A stretch of DNA of 64,000 nt, from assembly GCF_014529945.1 (NCBI RefSeq), contig NZ_JACVFB010000004.1, positions 558,001-622,000 of the forward strand, written 5' to 3'. Below the pieces are notes generated by a model, which saw only the letters and a program-made list of their open reading frames with translations, did not search any database and was not told the DNA's origin. The translations under genes were made by a program, and so were the position numbers. Below are positions 52,019-60,844 of this stretch, piece after piece; within the stretch, counting starts at the first letter, position 1; every line of letters starts with the position of its first letter. This stretch comes from Chitinophaga varians (GTDB lineage: Bacteria > Bacteroidota > Bacteroidia > Chitinophagales > Chitinophagaceae).

Positions 52019-53926
52019 ATGGCAAACACGGATAAGACGGATAACAAAGATCTATTTGCTTCGTATACGGAGGACTCCATACGGTCGCTGGACTGGCGGG
52101 AGCATATCCGCCTTCGTCCCGGTATGTACATCGGTAAGCTGGGCGATGGCTCCAGCATGGACGACGGTATCTACATCCTGTTGAAGGAGGTGGCCGACAA
52201 CTGCATCGACGAACATACCATGGGCTTTGGCAAGCAGGTAGACATGAAAGTGACCGAGCACAGTGTAACCGTGCGCGACTTTGGTCGTGGTATTCCGCTG
52301 GGCAAGGTAGTAGACGTAGTGAGTAAGATCAATACCGGCGCCAAATACGACAGTAAGGCCTTCCAGAAATCTGTTGGCCTCAACGGGGTGGGTACTAAAG
52401 CGGTGAACGCCCTTTCCAGCTATTTCCGCGTGCAATCAGTGCGTGATGGCCGCATGAAAGTGGCAGAGTTTGAACGCGGCGTACTGGTGAAAGAACATAA
52501 GGAAACCGCCACCTCCGAACCCAACGGAACATTGGTGACCTTCACACCGGACGATACCGTTTTTAAGAACTATCGTTTCATCCCGGAATTCCTCGAAAAC
52601 CAGATCTGGAACTACTGCTTCCTGAATGCAGGCCTGACAGTGAATTTCAACGGGAAAAAATATCTCTCCAAAAACGGTCTGCTGGACCTGCTGCAGCGTA
52701 AAACCAATGAGGAAGACCTGCGGTATCCCATCATCCACCTGAAAGGAGAAGACATAGAAGTGGCCATCACCCACGAAAACCAATACGGTGAAGAATATTA
52801 TTCTTTCGTGAACGGTCAGCATACGACACAGGGCGGTACACACCTGGCGGCTTTCCGCGAGGCTTTCGTGAAAACGGTGCGCGACTTCTACAAAAAGGAC
52901 TATGAAGCCACCGACATCCGGTCTTCCATCTGTGCGGCTGTTTCCGTGCGTGTACAGGAGCCGGTGTTCGAATCACAGACCAAAACCAAACTGGGCTCGC
53001 AGGTGGTGTTCGAAGGCGGTCCGTCTGTAAAAGCGTTTGTATTGGACTTCCTGTCCAAACACCTGGACGATTTCCTGCATCGTAATCCAGCTGTAGCCGA
53101 TGCGATGAAGAAACGTATCGAACAGAGCGAGCGCGAAAGAAAAGAGCTGGCCGGTATTAAAAAACTGGCTAACGAAAGAGCGAAAAAAGCCAATCTGCAT
53201 AACCGTAAACTGCGTGACTGCCGTTTTCACCTCAACGATGAATTTACCGGCAAGGAGAAAGCTGAACTGGAAACCAAAAGGCTGGAAACGACCATCTTCA
53301 TTACGGAAGGTGATTCCGCCAGCGGCTCCATCACCAAATCCCGCAACGTGGAAACACAAGCGGTGTTCAGCCTGCGTGGTAAACCACTGAACAGCTTCGG
53401 CCTTACCAAAAAGATCGTATACGAAAACGAAGAGTTTAACCTGCTTCAGCATGCGCTCAATATTGAAGAGGGACTGGAAGGGCTGCGTTACAACAACATC
53501 GTGGTAGCCACCGATGCCGACGTGGACGGTATGCACATCCGCCTGCTGATATTGACTTTCTTCCTGCAGTTTTTCCCTGACCTGGTGAAAAACGGGCACG
53601 TATATATTCTGGAGACACCGCTGTTCCGCGTACGTAACAAACAGCAGACCATCTACTGTTATTCTGAAGAAGAGAAACAGAAAGCGGTTAAAAAGCTGGG
53701 CGGTAAACCTGAGATCACCCGATTTAAAGGATTGGGAGAAATTTCTCCGGACGAATTCGGTCGCTTCATTGGTGATGATATCCGCATTGAGCCGATCATC
53801 CTGTCTAAAGACATCCACATCCAGAAATTGCTGGAATATTACATGGGCAAAAATACCCAGGCCAGACAGGAGTTTATCATCAATAACCTGCGGTACGAAA
53901 AGGACCTGATTGAAGAAGAAATATAA
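52019..53926 (+). CDS. parE: type IIA topoisomerase subunit B (topoisomerase IV ParE)
   Basis: ATPase subunit of 635 residues. The GHKL ATP site shows LLKEVADNCIDEH, DFGRGIPLG and GLNGVGTKAVN. The TOPRIM domain has ITEGDSASGSITKSRN and VATDADVDGMHIRLL. The enzyme passes one DNA duplex through another to decatenate chromosomes. ParE rather than GyrB is favoured by the short C-terminal part and by the parC-like gene downstream. It opens an apparent four-gene run parE-DUF1835-cupin-parC, all on the plus strand. Confidence 0.93.
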   Translation: MANTDKTDNKDLFASYTEDSIRSLDWREHIRLRPGMYIGKLGDGSSMDDGIYILLKEVADNCIDEHTMGFGKQVDMKVTEHSVTVRDFGRGIPLGKVVDVVSKINTGAKYDSKAFQKSVGLNGVGTKAVNALSSYFRVQSVRDGRMKVAEFERGVLVKEHKETATSEPNGTLVTFTPDDTVFKNYRFIPEFLENQIWNYCFLNAGLTVNFNGKKYLSKNGLLDLLQRKTNEEDLRYPIIHLKGEDIEVAITHENQYGEEYYSFVNGQHTTQGGTHLAAFREAFVKTVRDFYKKDYEATDIRSSICAAVSVRVQEPVFESQTKTKLGSQVVFEGGPSVKAFVLDFLSKHLDDFLHRNPAVADAMKKRIEQSERERKELAGIKKLANERAKKANLHNRKLRDCRFHLNDEFTGKEKAELETKRLETTIFITEGDSASGSITKSRNVETQAVFSLRGKPLNSFGLTKKIVYENEEFNLLQHALNIEEGLEGLRYNNIVVATDADVDGMHIRLLILTFFLQFFPDLVKNGHVYILETPLFRVRNKQQTIYCYSEEEKQKAVKKLGGKPEITRFKGLGEISPDEFGRFIGDDIRIEPIILSKDIHIQKLLEYYMGKNTQARQEFIINNLRYEKDLIEEEI

Positions 53927-53934
53927 ATCAATGG

Positions 53935-54030
53935 CGAATGACGAATTACGAATGACGAGTGAAAGGTTTTTAATTCATTGGTGGTTCATAATTGGTGATT
54001 CGCAATTGATCATTCGTAATTCGTAATTCG
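53935..54030. repeat. 21-bp inverted repeat of the attacgaattacg type
   Basis: Arms 53935-53955 and 54010-54030 are complementary except for one base. They are built from the heptamer cgaatta in tandem. The right arm ends 6 bp before the ATG of the DUF1835 gene, so it overlaps the site of translation start. Confidence 0.7.
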
Positions 54031-54036
54031 TAATTG

Positions 54037-54930
54037 ATGTTACATATTGTGTTTGGCGAGGCTTCCGTGCCGGTACTGACAGAAGCCATCAACATGGACG
54101 AAAAGATGCAGGGCGAACTGCTTTGCTTTGAAGACGACCTGTCTGTTGGCCCGCTGTTTATACTGGATACCAAAGAAGGACAAGCTAACCGCCGCTTATG
54201 GTGGCAACAGTTGGCCGCCGTTCCGCAGTTACAGCAACCGGAGTTAATGCCGGAAACAATGGGCCAGGAAGCTACCGCTACGCCTGCATCTGCTGTAGAA
54301 GAAGCACCCGGCGACGCGGACAGGCTGAAAGCGCTGAAAACACAGCTGAAAGAAGATCCGGACCTGGAAGTATGGATATGGGCCGGCCAGAATGCCCGCG
54401 ATGTATGCGGCTATTACTGGCTGGTGAGCCAACTGTATGATTTTGCAGGCCGCATCTATATCATCTACCTGAACAACCTGCCTTTTCTGAATGAAAAAGG
54501 CGCTGTTTTTTATCCCACCCATCTGTATCAGATATTGCCCAAAGAATTCCTGAAGGCAAAGAAACTGGCCAGAGCTATCTCCCTGGCGGAGTTTGAACTG
54601 GATGGAGAAGAGTGGCACCGCCTTATGAATGAAAATTCCGGTATCAGAATGCTGGAAGGGGGTAAAAAAATCAAGGGAGAACCCACGCTGTTTTATGACA
54701 AGGAACTGCTGGCCCAAACCGGGAAAGAGTTTGTGAAAGCATGGCGGGTGGTACAGCAGGTCACCGGTAAATTAAAATATCCGGTGCTGGACCAGTTCCT
54801 GGGATGGCGCCTGAAAGAACTGGTGAAAGAAGGTAAGGTAGAAAGCAAAGGTGACCTGAAAACAATTCGTGACTTTGAAGTGAAGCTGCCGGGAGAAGAT
54901 AATAACACCGCAAATCCTGTAACGGAATGA
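54037..54930 (+). CDS. DUF1835-domain protein
   Basis: Protein of 297 residues; start ATG 54037, since the codon before is TTG. The N-terminus MLHIVFGEASVPVLTEAI and the ELLCFEDDLSVGPLF block mark DUF1835; the C-terminal third carries WRLKELVKEGKVESKGDL as in the paired DUF3658. No catalytic motif is known to me. It lies between the two topoisomerase IV genes and overlaps the following cupin gene by ATGA, so the two are coupled. Confidence 0.8.
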   Translation: MLHIVFGEASVPVLTEAINMDEKMQGELLCFEDDLSVGPLFILDTKEGQANRRLWWQQLAAVPQLQQPELMPETMGQEATATPASAVEEAPGDADRLKALKTQLKEDPDLEVWIWAGQNARDVCGYYWLVSQLYDFAGRIYIIYLNNLPFLNEKGAVFYPTHLYQILPKEFLKAKKLARAISLAEFELDGEEWHRLMNENSGIRMLEGGKKIKGEPTLFYDKELLAQTGKEFVKAWRVVQQVTGKLKYPVLDQFLGWRLKELVKEGKVESKGDLKTIRDFEVKLPGEDNNTANPVTE

Positions 54931-55328
54931 TAAAAGTAACCGCCCTGTCTCTGGCAGGAGAAGACGACCGGGGAAGTAACTATCTCTGGGACTGTACCCG
55001 CAACGGGGAATTAATGCTCTGCTACCGGCATGCAGGTAGCAGCAGCGGCCAACACTATCATGAAGGGAAACAAGCTTATAAAGACCCGGAAATATTGATA
55101 TTCTGCAGCGGAAAGGCATTGCTGCATTGGTGTCATAAGGATGGCGACCGTATTGAGACCACTGAAATAACAGCGCCTGCTCAGGTAGAAATCCCGGCGA
55201 ATTATTGGCATCAACTAATCGCGGTAACGGATTGCTGTTATCTGGAACTGAACTCCATGGCCGATGTGCAGAAAGACAGTGTACGCGTTTGGAGGACAGA
55301 CCTTGAAAAAATGTTTATCGAAAAATAG
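54927..55328 (+). CDS. small cupin-like protein
   Basis: Protein of 133 residues. A single cupin barrel is suggested by GQHYHEGKQAYKDPEIL, HWCHKDGDRIE and the late IPANYWHQLIAV, which hold the metal-type histidines. Function unknown; may modify or bind a small molecule. The start overlaps the stop of the DUF1835 gene (ATGA) and the next gene, parC, begins 14 bp after it. Confidence 0.7.
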   Translation: MIKVTALSLAGEDDRGSNYLWDCTRNGELMLCYRHAGSSSGQHYHEGKQAYKDPEILIFCSGKALLHWCHKDGDRIETTEITAPAQVEIPANYWHQLIAVTDCCYLELNSMADVQKDSVRVWRTDLEKMFIEK

Positions 55329-55342
55329 TAAGAGTATCATAC

Positions 55343-57880
55343 ATGGATATGGAAAATATAACATCAGACGAATCGCTGCATAATATCACTCACGTGGGTG
55401 GTATGTATGAGAGCTGGTTTCTGGACTATGCCTCCTATGTAATCCTGGAGCGCGCCGTACCCAGCGTGGAAGACGGGCTGAAACCTGTACAGCGTCGTAT
55501 CCTGCACGCCATGAAAGAAATGGATGACGGCCGTTTTAATAAAGTGGCCAACGTGATCGGGCAAACCATGCAGTACCATCCGCATGGTGACGCTTCCATC
55601 AGCGATGCCATTGTAAACCTCGGCCAGAAAGACCTGATGATAGATACGCAGGGCAACTGGGGCGATGTGCGCACCGGTGACGATGCGGCTGCAGCAAGGT
55701 ACATCGAGGCACGCCTCTCCAAATTCGCACTGGACGTGGCCTTCAATCCCAAAACCACTACCTGGCAGCTGAGCTATGACGGTCGTAAAAACGAACCGCT
55801 GTCGCTGCCGATGAAGTTCCCGCTGCTGCTGGCACAGGGCGCTGAAGGTATCGCGGTGGGATTGTCCACCAAAATATTGCCGCACAACTTTAACGAGCTG
55901 ATAGACGCTTCCATCAAATATCTGAAAGGAAAGAAATTTGAACTGTTCCCCGATTTCGCTACCGGCGGCATGGTGGACGTAGCTGCCTACAACGACGGTA
56001 AACGCGGCGGTAAGGTAAGAGTACGCGCACATATCGAGGAGAAAGATAAAAAGACACTGCTGGTGAAAGACGTGCCTTACGGCATCACTACCACCCAGCT
56101 GATGGAGTCTATCGTAAAAGCCAACGACAGCGGTAAAATCAAAATCCGTAAAGTGGTCGACAATACTGCCGCTGAAGTGGAAATTGAAGTACAACTGGCA
56201 CCAGGCATTTCCCCGGACATTACCATTGATGCACTCTACGCGTTTACGGATTGTGAAATATCCATTTCACCCAACGCCTGCGTGATCGTTGATGACAAAC
56301 CCCACTTCCTGACAGCATCTGAACTGCTGAAAGCCTCCACAGACTTTACAAAAGAGTTGCTGAGACAGGAACTGGAAATCAGGCTGGCGGAACTTCAGGA
56401 TAAATGGCATTACACCTCCCTGGAGAAAATCTTCTTTGAAAAAGGTATCTACAAGGAACTGGAACAGAAGCATAAAGACTGGGAAACAGTGCTGAATGCG
56501 ATCGACAAAGGTTTCGCTCCGTATAAAAAACAACTGAAACGCGATATTACCCGCGAAGACATTGTGAAACTCACGGAGAAGCCTGTACGTCGTATCTACC
56601 GCCTCGATATCAATGAGCTGAATGAACAGATCAAAGGTCTGGAAGCAGACATTAAAGAGGTGAAAAACGACCTGCAAAATCTCGTGGACTATGCGGTGTC
56701 TTACTACGAAGGATTGCAGAAGAAATATGGTAAAGGCCGCGAGCGTAAAACAGAAATCAAAACCTTTGATACCATTCAGGTGCAACAGGTGGCCATCGCC
56801 AATACCAAGATATACGTCAACCGTGCGGATGGCTTCATCGGTACTTCCCTGAAGAAAGACGAGTTTGTGGCAGATTGCTCCGATCTCGACAATATCATCG
56901 TATTCCGCCGGGATGGTAAAATGCTGGTCACCAAAGTGGCCGACAAAACCTTTGTAGGAAAAGATATCATTCACGTGGACGTGTTCCGTAAAAACGATGA
57001 GCGTACTACCTACAACATGATCTATGTAGAAGGTAAAACCGGCGTCAGCTACGCCAAACGCTTCAACGTTACCGGTGTTACCCGTGATAAAGAATATGAT
57101 CTGGCACATAAAGGAGAGAAAAACTCCAAAGTGCACTATTTCACTGCCAACCCCAATGGTGAAGCGGAAGTAGTCACCATCAAATTGAGCCCGAACTGCT
57201 CCGCCCGTAACAAGGAGTTTGACCTGTTCTTCGAAACCATTGCCATCAAAGGCCGTAGCTCCATGGGCAACCAGGTGACCAAATACCCGATCCGTGGTGT
57301 GAAGTTCAAAGAGAAAGGCGTATCCACCCTGGCTGGCCAGAAAATCTGGTACGATTCCGAAACGGGCCGTCTGAATACAGAAGAAAGAGGCGTGTACATC
57401 GGCAGTTTTGAAGGAGATGACAAAATCTTCGTGGCTTTCAAAAACGGTACTTATGAGCTGACAAACTTTGAGCTCACCAACCGCTACGAATCCAACGACG
57501 TAGTGTATATCGAGAAATTCAATCCTGAAAAGATTGTAACGGCTATCTATTTCGACTCCGATAAAAAGCAGTTCAACGTAAAACGTTTCCGTATTGAAAC
57601 ACAGACGCTGAACAATAAATTCCTGTTCATTAAGGAAGGCAACGGTAACTATCTGGAAATGGTCACCACCCATACACAACCGGTAGTGTTGCTGAGAACA
57701 GGCAAAAAACGGAGCCCCGAAGAGGAAGAGATCGATCTCTCCGAATTTGTGGAAGTGACCGGCTGGAGAACAGTAGGTACGCGCATTGCAGGAGAAGACC
57801 TGATCAGTGCAGAGTTGTTGTCTGAAGATGAAGATCCTGATCCAAATGACGACTCACAGGTCCAGGGAGAACTGTTTTAA
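55343..57880 (+). CDS. parC: type IIA topoisomerase subunit A (topoisomerase IV ParC)
   Basis: DNA-cleaving subunit of 845 residues. The active-site tyrosine is Tyr120 in GDDAAAARYIEARLSK; the DNA-gate motif RRILHAMKEMDDGRFNKVAN and QYHPHGDASISDA are intact. The C-terminal part (about 500-820) has the six-bladed beta-pinwheel pattern but no GyrA-box of the QRRGGKG type, which favours ParC. The start is ATG 55343 (55349 possible). It works with the parE product 1.4 kb upstream to separate sister chromosomes. Confidence 0.93.
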   Translation: MDMENITSDESLHNITHVGGMYESWFLDYASYVILERAVPSVEDGLKPVQRRILHAMKEMDDGRFNKVANVIGQTMQYHPHGDASISDAIVNLGQKDLMIDTQGNWGDVRTGDDAAAARYIEARLSKFALDVAFNPKTTTWQLSYDGRKNEPLSLPMKFPLLLAQGAEGIAVGLSTKILPHNFNELIDASIKYLKGKKFELFPDFATGGMVDVAAYNDGKRGGKVRVRAHIEEKDKKTLLVKDVPYGITTTQLMESIVKANDSGKIKIRKVVDNTAAEVEIEVQLAPGISPDITIDALYAFTDCEISISPNACVIVDDKPHFLTASELLKASTDFTKELLRQELEIRLAELQDKWHYTSLEKIFFEKGIYKELEQKHKDWETVLNAIDKGFAPYKKQLKRDITREDIVKLTEKPVRRIYRLDINELNEQIKGLEADIKEVKNDLQNLVDYAVSYYEGLQKKYGKGRERKTEIKTFDTIQVQQVAIANTKIYVNRADGFIGTSLKKDEFVADCSDLDNIIVFRRDGKMLVTKVADKTFVGKDIIHVDVFRKNDERTTYNMIYVEGKTGVSYAKRFNVTGVTRDKEYDLAHKGEKNSKVHYFTANPNGEAEVVTIKLSPNCSARNKEFDLFFETIAIKGRSSMGNQVTKYPIRGVKFKEKGVSTLAGQKIWYDSETGRLNTEERGVYIGSFEGDDKIFVAFKNGTYELTNFELTNRYESNDVVYIEKFNPEKIVTAIYFDSDKKQFNVKRFRIETQTLNNKFLFIKEGNGNYLEMVTTHTQPVVLLRTGKKRSPEEEEIDLSEFVEVTGWRTVGTRIAGEDLISAELLSEDEDPDPNDDSQVQGELF

Positions 57881-57895
57881 ATTTCGATATTTTTT

Positions 57896-58011
57896 GATGT
57901 ACGATTTTTTGATTTTGTAGATTGATAAAAAGAAGACCGAAGCGAAAATATCCGCTTCGGTCTTCTTTTTTATATGCGCTGATGATTCACGAAATCAAAA
58001 GATCGTACATC
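57896..58011. repeat. 20-bp inverted repeat enclosing a terminator
   Basis: Arms 57896-57915 (gatgtacgattttttgattt) and 57992-58011 are complementary with one mismatch. The arm contains the ttttttgattt word shared with the repeats at 10269 and 33807. Between them stands the bidirectional terminator. Confidence 0.75.
57927..57970. terminator. bidirectional terminator between parC and the heptose gene cluster
   Basis: Stem aaaaagaagaccgaagcg (57927-57944), 8-base loop, and its full complement 57953-57970, ending in T-runs on both strands. It ends parC on the plus strand and the 58029 gene on the minus strand. Confidence 0.85.
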
Positions 58012-58028
58012 AGGAAATCCCTAAATAT

Positions 58029-59003
58029 TTACTGTTTCTTTTTCGCGGGTTGTTTATTGCCTGGTTCCGGCTGAAAATCTTCGGCTGACCGCGGGTTGGT
58101 CATGCTCTTCTTTTTCTGGTCCAGCGGTTGCGGTACCGGAGCCCCTTTACCTAAAGGAATAGCGTCATGGAATATTTTGTTGACGTGCGTCCATTTCCCG
58201 CCTTTCCATTTAAAGCCTTCATAGTCCATATCGGACACGTAGGTATATTTTTTTGCCGGCTCATTGGTTTCGGATATCAGGTGGTCGAACACGATCATGT
58301 CCAGTTCCTTGTTGTAGTTGAGCGTGGCCGTGCTCTCCTTTTTGTATTCGAGGATAAAACGGTTCCTGGTGGGTTTAGGCACGGAGTCTTCTGCATAGCT
58401 GAAGAACGGGCCGCCAAAAACCGGGGTGCCGTTTTTAAAGGTGAGCATTTCCACCAGTTTTTTCTGGCTACGGGGATTATTGGCGTCCCAGCCGAAGAGG
58501 GTGTAATACTCCTGATTAAAATAATGTCGCTGTACGATGTTGTAATACAGGCAGCCGTACCAGGCTTTGTTGCCCGCAATGGTGTCTGTATTGGTGATAT
58601 AGTCTGATATATCAAACAGGGGGAACAGTTTCAGCTGGCCATCGGGCGTATTCATCTGGATAGCGCCATAGTGTCGGTAGAAGCCTGTTTCTCTTTCCAG
58701 TGCCCAGGTGAATATACGGAAGCTGCTGTCTTGTGGATATTGTATGGACACGGTGCGCAGGGAGTCGAACGGAAACCGGAAAGACCAGGGCGTTTTAAGG
58801 GCCCGTACCAGCGCCGGGATAAACTGCTCTGTGGCGGCTTCCCGGCCGGCATCGCCTTTCCCGGCGAATATTTCCCGGCTCAGCTGCTGCAGTGTGTCCT
58901 GATCTTTTCGCAGGCGTGCATAGCCGGCAGCATCAGGTTTTTGCGCCCATATACCGGTGACAGGTATCAGGAACAGCAGTGACAGTATTATTTTTTTTAT
59001 CAT
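58029..59003 (-). CDS. secreted protein, function unknown (conserved in Bacteroidota)
   Basis: Protein of 324 residues with a signal peptide (MIKKIILSLLFLIPVTGIWA). The middle holds aromatic-rich strands (WYGCLYYNIVQRHYF, then YYTLFGWDANNPRSQKKLVE, TFKNGTPVFGGPFFSY) that look like a beta-rich fold. The C-terminus is Pro/Lys-rich and polar (ending KQPAKKKQ). No recognised domain. It stands 26 bp downstream of gmhB on the same strand, so it is likely the last gene of the heptose unit, but nothing ties it to glycan chemistry. Confidence 0.7.
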   Translation of the reverse strand: MIKKIILSLLFLIPVTGIWAQKPDAAGYARLRKDQDTLQQLSREIFAGKGDAGREAATEQFIPALVRALKTPWSFRFPFDSLRTVSIQYPQDSSFRIFTWALERETGFYRHYGAIQMNTPDGQLKLFPLFDISDYITNTDTIAGNKAWYGCLYYNIVQRHYFNQEYYTLFGWDANNPRSQKKLVEMLTFKNGTPVFGGPFFSYAEDSVPKPTRNRFILEYKKESTATLNYNKELDMIVFDHLISETNEPAKKYTYVSDMDYEGFKWKGGKWTHVNKIFHDAIPLGKGAPVPQPLDQKKKSMTNPRSAEDFQPEPGNKQPAKKKQ

Positions 59004-59029
59004 ATCTATAATACGGTTCTGGCTTTAAA

Positions 59030-59551
59030 TTATTGTATGTCTTGTGCAAACCGCAGCAGGTCAGGATATTTTTTATCGATCAGTGGATTGGGAAAAGGCG
59101 TGTCTGGCAGGGTGGTGGCGATGAATACCGTCTGCATACCGGCATTACGGCCAAACTGCATATCGCTGAGCGTATTGCCGGCCATGATGGCTTTACTGAA
59201 ATCAATTTCCGGGAAATCGTTTTTTGCCTGCATGGCCATACCGGCGTTGGGTTTGCGGCATGGGCTGTTGCTCTCCACGTCCGGGCAGAAATAGATCTGG
59301 TCTATACGGCCACCAGCTCGTTGGATGGCATCCAGCATTTGTGCATGGATTTCCTGCAAACCATCTACGGTGAGCAGTCCACGTCCGATGCAGCGTTGGT
59401 TGGTCACCACAAAAATCCGTTCAAAGCGTTGGGTCAGCAGCGGCATTGCTTCCAGCACGCCTTCACTGAAGCGGAACATGCCGGGATTCAGTACGTACCC
59501 GTCTTTTATTTCATCGTTGATAACACCGTCCCGGTCAAGAAAGAGGTACAT
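59030..59551 (-). CDS. gmhB: D-glycero-D-manno-heptose 1,7-bisphosphate 7-phosphatase (HAD family)
   Basis: HAD phosphatase of 173 residues. Motif I is LDRDGV (Asp6, Asp8), motif II VVTNQRCIGRGL, motif III CRKPNAGM and motif IV MAGNTLSDMQFG. It removes the 7-phosphate from heptose bisphosphate to give heptose 1-phosphate. The zinc loop of E. coli GmhB (Cys-X-His … Cys-X-Cys) is incomplete here: CPDVESNSPC keeps only two of the ligands. It begins 2 bp after hddC, so the pair is translationally linked. Confidence 0.9.
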   Translation of the reverse strand: MYLFLDRDGVINDEIKDGYVLNPGMFRFSEGVLEAMPLLTQRFERIFVVTNQRCIGRGLLTVDGLQEIHAQMLDAIQRAGGRIDQIYFCPDVESNSPCRKPNAGMAMQAKNDFPEIDFSKAIMAGNTLSDMQFGRNAGMQTVFIATTLPDTPFPNPLIDKKYPDLLRFAQDIQ

Positions 59552-59553
59552 AT

Positions 59554-60252
59554 TTATATTTTGGAGAAATGATCGATGGCTTTGTTGTAGTCTTCCGGTA
59601 TACCGATGTCGATGAAATAGGTATCGCTGGTATAGCCGTTGAGGTTACCCTGTGCAGCTTGTGGTTCGAGCACGGTTTGTTCGAAAGAGAATTTCACCGG
59701 GAGGGACAGGCTTTGGAGGAAGGATGCGCTGGTGAGGTAGATGCCGCCATTGATCAGACCGTGGTCGCAGTATTGTTTTTCCCGGAACGCTTCAATTTTA
59801 TTGTCGGTGCCGAGCACGATGCTGCCATAGCGGTCGAATTGCTGCATGGGCTTCAGCGCCAGCGTCAGCTGGGCCGGATGGTTGCGGTTGAACCGTACCA
59901 TCTGCAGGAGGTCCACGTCAAAGAAGGTATCGCCGTTGACGATGAACAGCTGATCGCCTTCCAGCAGGGGGAGAGCATGCAGGATGCCGCCACCGGTGCC
60001 CAGTGGTTCCTGTTCTACGCTGAAGGATACACGAAGTGGCAGCGGTGTTTGCCGGCACCAGGCGATCACCTGTTCAGACAGGTAACCGAGCGACAGTACC
60101 ACATGACGGATGCCTTGCTGATGCAGGTATTGTAACAGGAAGTATAAAAAGGGTTTGTCGCCGATAGGCGCCATGCATTTGGGTTTGTCCGCTACGGCGC
60201 TACGCAGGCGGGTGCCCAGGCCTCCGGCCAGTACGATACACTCCATACTCAT
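59554..60252 (-). CDS. hddC: D-glycero-alpha-D-manno-heptose 1-phosphate guanylyltransferase
   Basis: Sugar nucleotidyltransferase of 232 residues. The N-terminal motif is VLAGGLGTRLRSAVADKPKC; further VEQEPLGTGGGILHAL and VNGDTFFDVD with the metal-binding aspartate. It forms GDP-heptose (or another NDP-heptose) from heptose 1-phosphate. The gene context with gmhA, hddA and gmhB points to the GDP-D-glycero-alpha-D-manno-heptose route. The start ATG overlaps the stop of gmhA as ATGA. Confidence 0.9.
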   Translation of the reverse strand: MSMECIVLAGGLGTRLRSAVADKPKCMAPIGDKPFLYFLLQYLHQQGIRHVVLSLGYLSEQVIAWCRQTPLPLRVSFSVEQEPLGTGGGILHALPLLEGDQLFIVNGDTFFDVDLLQMVRFNRNHPAQLTLALKPMQQFDRYGSIVLGTDNKIEAFREKQYCDHGLINGGIYLTSASFLQSLSLPVKFSFEQTVLEPQAAQGNLNGYTSDTYFIDIGIPEDYNKAIDHFSKI

Positions 60253-60827
60253 TCGCCGAAGAGGTTATTTTCCACGATTTCGCAGATGATGTGGCCGACC
60301 GTAATATGGGCTTCCTGGATACGTGGGGTATCGGTGGAAGGGATATTGATCAGATAGTCACTGTCATCTTTCATTTTGCCGCCGGTGGCGCCTGTCAGGG
60401 TGACGATGGTCATACCTTTATCCCGGGCTACTTTCATGGCTTCGAGGATATTGGCGGAGTTGCCGGAGGTGGAGAGGGCTACCAGCACATCGCCGGCCTG
60501 TCCCATACCGCGCAGCATGCGGGCATATACATGTTCATAGCCATAGTCGTTGCCTACAGCAGTCATATAGGAGGTATTGCAATGCAGGGCTTCTGCATAG
60601 AGCGGTTCACGGTCTTTATAGAAGCGGCCGGAGAATTCAGCGGCCAGATGTTGCGCGTCAGCAGCGCTGCCGCCGTTGCCACAGAACAGCACTTTATGGC
60701 CCTGTTTCAGGCTGAGGCCGATCACTTCGGCTACCTGCTGGATCGTATGTAACAGCCGCTCATCCTGGCAGATAGCCTCTTTCACAGCAATGCTTTCACG
60801 GATGGTTTGAGCGATTTTTGTTTTCAT
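60249..60827 (-). CDS. gmhA: sedoheptulose 7-phosphate isomerase
   Basis: SIS-domain protein of 192 residues that converts sedoheptulose 7-phosphate to D-glycero-D-manno-heptose 7-phosphate. Motifs: LFCGNGGSAADAQHLAAEFS (about 48-67), ALSTSGNSANILEAM, and TPRIQEAHITVGHIICE with the active-site Glu and His. Length matches the family. The stop overlaps the hddC start; hddA lies 17 bp upstream. Confidence 0.95.
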   Translation of the reverse strand: MKTKIAQTIRESIAVKEAICQDERLLHTIQQVAEVIGLSLKQGHKVLFCGNGGSAADAQHLAAEFSGRFYKDREPLYAEALHCNTSYMTAVGNDYGYEHVYARMLRGMGQAGDVLVALSTSGNSANILEAMKVARDKGMTIVTLTGATGGKMKDDSDYLINIPSTDTPRIQEAHITVGHIICEIVENNLFGE

Positions 60828-60844
60828 GTCGGAATGTTTTAAGA

